Assembly: GCA_037389465.1 (NCBI GenBank)
Contig: JAZARR010000164.1
Span: forward strand, 2,920,501-2,984,500
DNA from: Baylisascaris procyonis
Taxonomy: Eukaryota > Nematoda > Chromadorea > Rhabditida > Ascarididae
DNA length: 64,000 nucleotides
Reading direction: 5' to 3'
Position numbers and translations under genes: made by a program
Notes under the pieces: model-generated
Told to the model about the DNA's origin: nothing
Seen by the model: the letters and a program-made list of their open reading frames with translations, nothing else
Database searches by the model: none
Part shown: one piece after another, positions 51,205-61,184 of the stretch
How positions within the stretch are numbered: the first letter of the stretch is position 1
Layout of the letters: each line of letters starts with the position of its first letter

Positions 51205-54200
51205 GTAGGAAGCTTTTCGATAGGTTGATTCTGCTGAGGGGGATAGGAGGACTTACCTGTCTGAGATGTTTTCGCTTCACCTTCCTCATATTTCAATCTA
51301 TGAGCGGCAAGGAGAGTATTAACGATGAAGTTTATGATGGGAACATTATATCACAAGGTGAACCTAATTTCACACAGCAGTTATGAGAATGTTTATCTAT
51401 CAGATTACATCAAAAAGGTGTCAATGATAGATCCACATGAGGGTAGTAGCGATCGTCCTACTACTAGAAGCAAACCATCTTTTGTATAGCAGCAGTCGTG
51501 GTCAGTCGCGGTGGTTGATACAGAAGGGCGCTTATAATGCCATTGAAGTTGATTTCTGGTCAATTCAGAACCTTCGAAGAAAGTTTGCAGCCTCTTAAGC
51601 ACCGTATTCCCCTATCGCTTTCCAAATATCCTAGTTAACATCCTAGAAGGGCACAACCCTTCTATGTCACCGTGTATTGAAACCTCTGGCATGTTTTCGT
51701 AAGGTGATCACCCTGCCACGATGCTAATAGTGGTTGCATTTCTTTTTACCTCTGAATGTTCATATCACTTCAGAGTACCAACGCATCTAGTTTATATCTG
51801 TATGCAGCATACATCTTTTGTCCGCATCTTTGATATATTTTTGTGTTAATGGATAGTAAAATAAAAAAAGAAGTCGCTTTCTATATTCTTCAATTTAAAA
51901 CACGAGTACCATATCAGTTGTCTGTGTGCGCTTCTCTGATAGTTTGATGGTGTTACAGATATCGGCGAGAAGCTGTGCCACTTCACTTCTTCTTCTCTTT
52001 CCTCCACCCCTTTGTCTATTCTTTTTCGTTGCGGGTCATTTCCTGTTTCTTCTTGAATCTGCTAAATTCTGTGACACCACTAATCTTGTCTTCGTCATAG
52101 TTGGGTCGTCATTAAAAGAGAGTGCTAGCAGCGCTTGTTATCTCGGACAAACCTCATACCCCAACCTTTTGCAATCCAATAGACCAACCAGCTATCTCCC
52201 CTATCTTCCATCAAACCTCACCCACAACTTCATGCTAACCCTATTCACAGCATCAAATATTCGCAGTCTTTTGTGCGTTTTCAGCTAGTTTTGATGAATA
52301 GGAATGAGTTGTCTTCGTCATAAAGAATAATGGGATTAAATAAAGAGAAATAGGATAGGGGATATTTAGGTGATCCAGACAAACAGTATGCCCACTGTTG
52401 CTTAACGTTTCCAATCGCAACGATAGTGCTCAAAATGGGTAGGGGATGATTGCTACCGTTTACTGCTCATCGTTGCCTTCAGAGTATTTTTAAGGATGGA
52501 AGTTGGCAGAAATCATCATCACTTTTATCACACTTTATCCACTTTCTACTTTAAAATGGTGAGAGGGAGGGGAAGGCTAATTAGGGATTAATCACATAGT
52601 AGTTGCTCCCTGAAAGGAGATTATTCATGGAATGTGCGCTCATTGAAGCTTGACTAAGTATTTGCGGGCGCTTTGTAAGGTTGTCGATGTTATTTTATCC
52701 AAAAAATATTTGAAAGTTGGGAGCATGGCCTTATACCCCTGTGGGTATAATTGGAGGTAAATTTAAAATTTTTGTGCGCATTTTTTTCCTAGAGTGGGAA
52801 AATACCGAAATAATCTAATCTTAGTTATGTATACAATCTTTATCACTCATGAAGTTTTGTCTTCCTTTCGTTCTCATCCTGATCCAAATCCTCATTGTGC
52901 TTTTAGTTTTAGGGATAATGAAAGCAAGCAGTATAGTAATAGGAGTTAGATTCACAAGAATGGAATAGAGTTTAGACAGTGATGCATCTTGAGAGAAGTG
53001 TTCTATGGATAAAATAGTCATATTTTTGTAATGGCTTAGCAACTGCTTAATCAGATGAGCTCATAGCCGATTAAAAAAATTTTTAAAAAATCACTCCCAT
53101 ATGTAACACTTCTAGCTAACTGTGTGTCTTCGGCGGCGGAGGTTTCTTCTTTTTGTTCCTCTTGACGGTGGTTTTGATGTTCATTTGTTTGGCAAGTTTG
53201 TTTATGCGTTATTCCTTGCCATTTGTAAATCCAGATGTTATAATTGATGATTTTCCTTGTAAGAAAGGTGCCAGTTCCCTTTTCCAGTCTCCATTTTGAG
53301 GAGTTCCCTGTAATCTTCATGGATATAGTTTTTATTGTCGTTGTGGCATATCGATACTCAAGTTGGGCAGCATTGAAGTTTTACAGGAAGGCCTTGTGAT
53401 TCAGAAGGGAGGAGTATGGAAAAGAATAATTTATTACTCTCATCGAAAACAACAAATTTAGAAGAGCTCTGAGAATATTCTCTAGCGATGCATAAAAAAT
53501 ATGCGAGGGTTTCGAAGAATTCGAAGCGAGCCGCCTCTCTTCCACTCATTGATTGCGCACTCATTCTATGCATTCCAGTGTCCGTTACCATTTTCCAGTT
53601 TTCTTCTCGTTGTATATTTTCATTCTAAATCAAACAATTGGTATCAGCTAAGATTTTCGAACAAAAAATTGCTAATTTTGATGGTGGTGAACCTTTAAAT
53701 GGGAGAAGTACAATTTTTAAAAATGACGGGAATAATGTAGGCAAATTTTTCTGGTGGACTATGCAAATTTTCGAAAAATCATGTTGAAGCAAAGCTTTCC
53801 TTCGTCCCTCAAGCATAATGCTCGAAACGCGCCACCTCCGCTCGCTTCCTGCAATCAACACTCCCTGCATCAGTGTGAATGAACCTAGTTGTTATGTGCA
53901 TGACTCATAAGACTATTTTTAAGGGCGTTTATATTTGCATTTGAATTGTTGGTCGGGGTTTATTGCGATTTTGGGACATTTCTCTTTTTTGTTACATTCA
54001 AACATTCATTGCAGTCGTTATTTACCAGTACTTCTCGAGAATGAAAGCGAAGAGGATGAATTGATTTAGGATCAAAGTTGGGATTGATGTCGTAAATTAA
54101 GAAGGAAATAATCTCGAGGATGTCTTCAAAAAGTAACTTTTTTGCATTTCATCTAATAGAGCCGAGAATTTTCGAGAAAGTATACGCCTTGCGATTTCAA

Positions 54201-54689
54201 AATTCGTATAGAAAAAATCGAGCATTTGAAGTTCCTACGAGGAATTTTTTGATGGATTTTCGCTAATCTTTGCCACATTTATGCACCATTCTTGTTATTT
54301 CTTCATTCTCGAGCAAAATTCACCCACTTTTGAAATTTGCCTGATGGTGGGAGGTGGGAAAGGGGGGGGGGGGGAGGGAGAGTAAACGGACCGGAAACTT
54401 TTAAGCAACCATATTTTGTGCCAAATGCATCGAGTGCCTGAAGTAGAAATGTTTTTGAGCCCGTCGACGCAAGGAAAGGCGACGCTTGCCCCACACTATT
54501 GATTTTGGGTTTATCGAATCTGGGTTACAATTACCTAGGGGCTCAAGGTTCCTTAAAGTCTTCTCTTCAATGATTTGCTCGAAGCGGTGTCGACATTTTC
54601 CCTTTTTTTTCGGTGGAGAAGGGGTGGGAGGGAGAGGCAGGGACTTCTTGGATTCCTTTGCCACTCCACATATATCACATGTATGACCT
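51205..54689. other. Presumed AP-1 mu intron 1, first part
   Basis: No exon recognised. It holds pyrimidine-rich patches near 52000 and the poly-G tract at 54362-54374. One acceptor-flanked piece near 54014 reads YLPVLLENESEEDEL but stops without a donor, so I did not use it. Confidence 0.45.
54362..54374 (+). repeat. Poly-G tract, 13 bases
   Basis: Thirteen G followed by AGGGAG, next to the 3' end of the decayed LINE. Confidence 0.9.
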
Positions 54690-56615
54690 ATGTCGGTCGG
54701 TCCCTTAGCTGCTATTGATACAGCGCCGATCACTGTTTTTCTCTTGTGGTCGTTTTTGTTCCCGGGAATAGCAGTCGGCAATGCCTGTTGCCCAGCGGCT
54801 GTGTTTTGACTTCACTGTTTGCTCTGCACATCTCATTTTACTTCGTCTATTCTCGATGAAGGCCTCTTTCATTGCTCGGTACGCTGTAATCAGTTTGTTT
54901 GTGGTGTTGTCTCGAAACGATATGGTCTTCTCTTCTTTGACCGAGAGACTCCAACTCTCTTTTTTGTTAACTCCTGTGTTTCGGTACCGTAAAGCACTGC
55001 AGGTGTGAAGAGGTTTGCTTGCAATGTTGCGTCGATTTCCTCGATAAGAATGTCTTTAAAGAAGCTGAATGCACGTCATCTCTATCTTTTTCTTCATAAA
55101 AGTTTTCTGGCTCATTCTTATTGCTTCCTTTTTCAAATTCGTGCAGTATCTTTTGCACTTTCTTTGTGATTTCCAGCAAACAACAAGATATCATCTGTCG
55201 CTTTCCATCAATATTGATGCCACCACTTCATCAAATTTTTATAGAAACTCTTTCCAGGCATCTAGTAAACAACTTTGAGGAGGTTCTGTCCGATTCTTTC
55301 AAGTAGGTATAATGCAGAATGGAATATCGGGAGTATTAATTGTGTTGTAATCCCGCGTGTGTTTACTTCACAAGTCTGCTGTGCTTCGCGTTGATACCAT
55401 GCTATGGATGAACATCAATTATATTGAAATTCATGCTGTCGAATGTTTTTCATAGTCAACGAATGCCACACATAAGGAAAGATTGCACTCGTTTGCTTGC
55501 TGCAACAGTTGGACAAGAGCAAATATGTGATCCATCGTGCAGATTTTTTTCCAGAAAGCTGCCTGCAGTCTTGGGTGTTGCTCATTTGAGGTTTGCGGGA
55601 GTCGATTTGTTATTGCCTTCGTGAACGGCTTGCAAGTGTGAAAGAGTAAGCAGATAGGCTGATTGTTTTTGTGAATTTATTGGTCGCTGTTTTTATTCAG
55701 CACAACTATCTTTGACTTCCATCAACGTAAGAGAACCTTAAAATATCCGCTGAATTTTGAAGCGAAGATGCTTCAGTTTTTTCCTATCTTTGCAGGCATT
55801 GCGGTCATTATTCTATCGTTACCAGAGGGATTCCATTCCTTCATGAGGGAGAACGCTTTTCGGACTGACAAGGATGGGCAGGATATGTAGAAATGGTTCC
55901 TTATGTGCAAAAATAAGAACGTCTACTTGCAGTTTGCACAGTTCTGTCTGAGAATTTTTTGCAGAATCCTTCCATGCTTTCCCTTCTAGTGACTTATTCC
56001 ATTCCCGTTCTTTTCTTTCTTTTTTTTTTTTCTCAGTTACTGAAGCACTTATTCCAGTTACTGAAGTCTACTGTATCTGCTGGCTTCTGCATTTCATGGC
56101 GGTTTATTATCTCTCGCGCCTTTTGGGAAGCATCTTGTTTCAAACGTTCTCCAAATCTTCCTTCGGTTTTGTCTTTTGAAAATAGAGTACTTGACTAGGT
56201 TGTTCGAGTTTCTCTTCACACTGTTTCTGAGATTTTTACTTTATTTTCCTCCAATTCTTTCACCGCTGCCACATTCGCGCTTTATAATAATTTATCAGCA
56301 AATTCGATTTAGTCATTATCGCACTCCTCCATTTGTGCTCACTTTCGCCTTAATATAGCATTCCTTTTTCTTTTTCACGGAACACTTTTCACCGTTGCTT
56401 CTCATTCGTGACTTTCATAGTCTTCTCGATTGCCTCTTCCTATTTGCTGTGATTAGGCGATGATCACTATAGGTTTTGAAAGACGGAGATCCAGAGATAT
56501 CTATCTCAAAGAGCGTATCTTTTGTCTATTAAAGTATAGTTAATTTCGTCTTCATATTTTGCATTTGCTGCAACCCTCGTCCACGTTCTTGCTGCTCCGT
56601 CTAATAAAGGATATT
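54690..56615 (-). mobile_element. Decayed RTE-type LINE (endonuclease to reverse transcriptase remnants)
   Basis: Minus-strand pieces follow the order of an RTE polyprotein. About 56600-56510 reads RTWTRVAANAKYEDEINYTL, matching the end of the apurinic-type endonuclease; a SDHRL motif lies near 56460. About 55665-55640 gives QPICLLF. About 55610-55550 holds RLPQTSNEQHPRLQAAFW. Near 55465-55440, FVDYEK is followed one frame over by FDS, the catalytic palm block. About 55203-55172 holds ATDDILLFAG, the YADD-type active site. RRSKMRCAEQ (about 54825) and REQKRP (near 54760) mark the C-terminal domain. Frames shift many times and the 5' endonuclease part is missing, so it is inactive. A minus-strand 88-codon frame at 57094-57360 could be an upstream remnant, but it carries no motif. 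Confidence 0.8.
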
Positions 56616-59600
56616 ATCTACTGAATATATTTATAGTCGACGAACACCGATGAGATGTAATGATTTTGATTTGAACGTTTCGACACGTTGTGCCATCATC
56701 ACGAATGCTGTACACCATGTTCGAGAGAAATGTGGCCGTTTGTTTTGTCTGTTTATGCACTTATCAGCATATCATCAACACCAACAAGAGAAATGTTTAT
56801 GTGAATTGGTAATGGGGCTACGTAAACTCAAGAGATGTTAATTTTATGGGATTGTGCAAAGCAAGTTGAGGAATGGGAAGAGGGAGGCAAAGGAAAGAAA
56901 GGCGAATATCGGGAATGGAAGGGTTACAATGAAGAAGCGAAAATAAATTCGATTATTCGACCTTATCCAACAGGCGTAAATGCTTGCATCGGTTCGTCTC
57001 TTTTATTGGTGGATGGCTTCACTGCTTGAGTATAGGTTGCTCCTAATACGCATCTCACTGTGCTATTACAATTCACGAAGGCTTTCAGTTTTGCTAAGGC
57101 GCTCTGTTTACGCGCTTATGGGCCATTGACATAGCTACAAATAATTCAAGGCTCGATGCGTCCATTTTTCGGAACTCTTGCACTCTAGACGTATGCAGTG
57201 GTTGTCCGCTTATTTCACTCCGACCATCTCCATTATGTGTGGTCGTTTCCTCTGTCAGAATTTTCGGCGCCGTTTTTGGTTCCGTATTCAAATGGTTCGA
57301 GGTTGTGAGACGTAAATTTCTAGTGTGCTGTCTTGTGGTTACAGTTTCACTGACTCTCACCGTTATTTTTTTCTCTCCGTCCTCAGATGAGTTGTGTTGA
57401 ATTTATAGGTCAGAAAGAAAAAACATCTTCGATATTTATACTGTTTTCCACACACTTTGTGCATTCAGCTGATGTCGCCTCTGAACATACATAGTGTGTG
57501 TACACGTCTACCTGTCCGGCGGTTACGTTTTTGCTTGTCTGGTATTTCAAGAGTTTCGGTTTTGGAGCTATCTAAGTTAAATTGCGAAGTCTTCTGTATT
57601 ATGCTTATATCATAGAATAAATTTCTTTGCAGCTTTCACGTTGTTTAACCAAATTAAAAAAAAGATTTTAATAATCACTTGAATATACATAAAAATTACA
57701 TCCATTTGCATGTCGTTTCTCGATGAGTTATTATGGAAAAGTATATTTTTTGCAAGAGATCTCTGAGGGCGATCGGTTCAGTAACAGTGTGGATACTTTA
57801 CTGTGTATATTTTGTTATTTCTGGGCAGTCTATACTCCCTCTTCGTTTACTAAATAGGATGGCCAAAAATCCTGCAAATTTCTAATTCTGGAAATCTTTA
57901 TTTTTTAAGCTTATTATGAACTCACAAGAAATGACAGCAGATTATGCGAATCGCTTTATGGGCACTCGCAAGTTAGTTTATTGGTCAAGCAATTGTCAGT
58001 GACCACTACATGAACTTATGAGATATGCAAATTCGACCAGCAATGAAGTTAAAAATAATTTCGCTGGCTCAAAGCTAACTAAGTACGCAAATAGACGGAG
58101 ATGTGTAGTTAGGCGCTAACAGTCAGTTTTATAAGGGTGATTTAATGTGTCCTTTTATTCTATCAGTGAAAAAAAATTTCTTGGGGGGCAATGTGCGATA
58201 TATTTAAATATGTTGAATGTGAATAGCGGATCTAGCGAAATATCCAAATATCTTTTAAACATTAACTAGCTAGTCTAGAAAGTAAGTGATTGTTTGAGTT
58301 CTGTGAAAAAATGCGAGTGGTTTTGCAAAAAAAAACTGCGCCCACCGGTTGTTTTGTTGGAATGTAGGTGGATTGGTAGACGGAAGGATGTGCAGTGGCA
58401 GTCATTAGTATGTTTGTGTGGTTGCATATGTTTTGCAATGTTGGTACCTCTACTACAATAATCACACTGCTTTGCCTATCGTTTCCAATTATGCTTTCTT
58501 CAAGTGAATTAACATTCCCTCATAAAACTTCTGTAGTTTTGTTTCCCTATTAGACGAATGGTCAGTTCATTAAGTAAGAACATTTACGACCATAAAAGTT
58601 CAAGTGGATGGTATGGGTCGGTTAGAACAGAAAGCAGGTTGCTTCTCTGGTGCAGTGCAAAATGTTTTTCCGTTTGCAGGTCTTCCTCTTGATTACCACG
58701 TGTTGTATGTAGATTCACTGAGCATGTTGACAAGTTGGGTGATTCAGGAAGGTTATTCGTTGGGCAGTGGATGGCAAGGGGAGGGGAAAAAGGGAAGAGA
58801 GTTCTATTGGAGTTATTTCGTTAGCAGTTGCTCAGTAGCTGTCATTGCAGTGTCGTCATACTAAAAAGTAATTGATTGCAAGGTGAAAGTGATGTGTGTT
58901 CTCGGCAACGCAAACGTGCAGTTTTTATGTCTCGTGCTTTGCGGAACTTCGTTTTATGATTTTGTTTTTGAAGGGGAACATGAGTGACGCAGGGGCATCC
59001 CATTCTTCACCTTATTTAATCAATGTACTCTTACTCTTACTCGTTCTATTTTTCTACTTATTTTCTGTTCTTTTTTATTAAATTTTGTCTAAAAAGGAGT
59101 AAACGTTCTTTATTTTACCGTTTATTGGGTGGATAACGGAAGAGATTCTTTCATGAGATGATTGTATTGATGGTTTGACCGTTTTGGTTGATATTCGCAA
59201 TGATTGCACTTTTATGTTTTTAAACGATTACCTCAGAAGAGTATCCATTAAACAATTGTTTTTATTAGGTTTATTTGCTAATAAAAGGCTAGTTTTGTTT
59301 TAACTTTGATAAGTTGGACGTCCCTTTAATTCGTCAGCAGGAGGTGCAGCCGCACAGTTCAATCATTCCAAAGTAATTAAATTGACAAATCACCGATACT
59401 GCAAATTTGTCACGCAGTTCTTCATTCACCGAATTTTTTAACCACCTTAGTGATTTCTTTGCTGATTGGGATTGTGTTAACGGTGCATCGAGAAGTTTGC
59501 AGCATTTTGCATTAAACCTGTTTTACATTGTTTATCACTAAAAGAGCATTACTCGATTATTTCTTCGTCAAAGTTTCGATAAATGACGCCGACTTTTTCG

Positions 59601-61184
59601 TCATCTTAACTGATATAAACTGGATAGCATCGTCTACAATATTTTATTGTATTTGCAAATAGCTGGTAAAGACGCCTTTTCTAAATCATGGTTATTCTGC
59701 AACGATGCATTTCGCAATATCGTGGTGCATCTTTTCATGTGCCAATTGTCTGATGATTATTTGGTTGACCTGTTTCTAGCCACACTCTCGGATTTCCTTG
59801 AATTTCAGCATTGGGATGTTGTAGACAGTTGAATTATTCCTGTAATCTTATATCTAATTTCTTACCGATTGTAACGAATTTCTTTTCACTATTTTTCCTG
59901 TGCAAGCATTAATTTACTATTTTTCTGTGTTTCCTATACTGTGATATCTGTCAAATTTGTTCTTTAAGTGAGGACGTTTTCTCCTTCAAGCGCATGGTGA
60001 TATCCCGGCGATGCTGTTAAGGTGTGATGATAACAGTTTGAAAAAGTGAGTGTTATCGCAGTAGTGATAACACTTTACTCGATGTTTGAACGTACTTTAT
60101 GCGATGATGAGGAAGGGAAAGGCACGTACATGAACAACGAATGCAGTGACACGTTTATGTCGTTTGAAGTGAATTTGCGTGCATCATATCATGAACTGAC
60201 AATAGAATAGAGAGGGACATTACGGTTGGGAAGTGTCCCTTGCATTGTCATTAAAATTCTATGCCTATATTTCTCTTTCTTCTACAATTTCCATCTTTTT
60301 GCATAACTATTTGTATAAGATATCGTTGAATTAACTTATTACCAGTGCCGTTAATGAACCGCCATGTGGTTTATCTTGAGTTGTCTTTCCGTTTGTTGCA
60401 TAGGTGGCCTTAACATAGGAAAAATTGCTATGACCACTGTATATTCGATGTTCATCAACAGTAGTGTAAGGATACTTTGTCACTTATTTTCTGATGTTGG
60501 TTGGTCAATATAAGCATATTGATATTGACTGCTCAAAATTTCTAATATTTCCTGCTGGATAGCGTGTTGAGCTAGGGTTAATTTCGGTACAGGTCTTGAT
60601 CGTGACAAACGATAGAACCGGAACCGGATTTAACCGGTAAGCGGTGGAGAAAAGTGAACCTAATCCGCTTCCGAAGCATTAGAATAAAGTTGCCCCACCG
60701 GGTTCGAATTTAAGCCATCTGGAGGAGAAGAAAGCCTTTATTCAGTTGAGAGGAATGAAGTAAACTTCATACGCACAGTAAAACATTTGTTTGCAATTGA
60801 GGGAAAAGAAACATTCTCTTTGCAAAGGACTCGTCGTCAGTCATTATCTGTCATTCGTATCATAAATGAAGCTTTAGTCACAGAACAAAGGAAGCTGTCT
60901 GAATTGCTTTATATGGCGGAACAAAATTCATCAGAAAAAATAGCAATAAAAACGCATCGATGTTAACAACTGAGAAAAGAGAGGAAAAAAGGCACAGCCA
61001 CCTACAGGTAATATAAAACAAAACGGTGCGGTCCAAAGAGCAAAGATTGATACATGCATCAGTAGAGTCGTGGAGATAGATAGATTTTAGCATTTGCGAA
61101 AATGGGGATGTAGATTTTAGCATTTGCGAAAATGTCTGCTACCTCTGCAACTACGTTGGGTGGGGGCTAGTTTATTCGAAACGC
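56616..61184. other. Presumed AP-1 mu intron 1, middle part
   Basis: No exon is assigned. Open frames at 56835-57029 (+), 57094-57360 (-) and 59647-59832 (+) show no family motif and no convincing splice sites. A short direct repeat lies at its end (61081-61134). Confidence 0.45.
61081..61134 (+). repeat. Direct repeat, two identical 24-bp copies with 30-bp period
   Basis: TAGATTTTAGCATTTGCGAA plus four more bases occurs at 61081-61104 and again at 61111-61134, identical in all 24 positions. It lies just downstream of the stop of the minus-strand gene. Confidence 0.9.

Noticed and set aside
54014..54069. Acceptor-flanked piece reading YLPVLLENESEEDEL, tempting as AP-1 mu exon 2
   Set aside because: It reaches TAG with no donor, lacks the NYRGD block and does not fit the required phase.
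57094..57360. Minus-strand 88-codon frame as the 5' end of the LINE
   Set aside because: No endonuclease motif and a gap of about 500 bases without LINE similarity; mentioned only as a possibility.
60655..60720. GGGTTCGAATTTAAG resembling a tRNA B box
   Set aside because: No matching acceptor stem, anticodon arm or A box at tRNA spacing.
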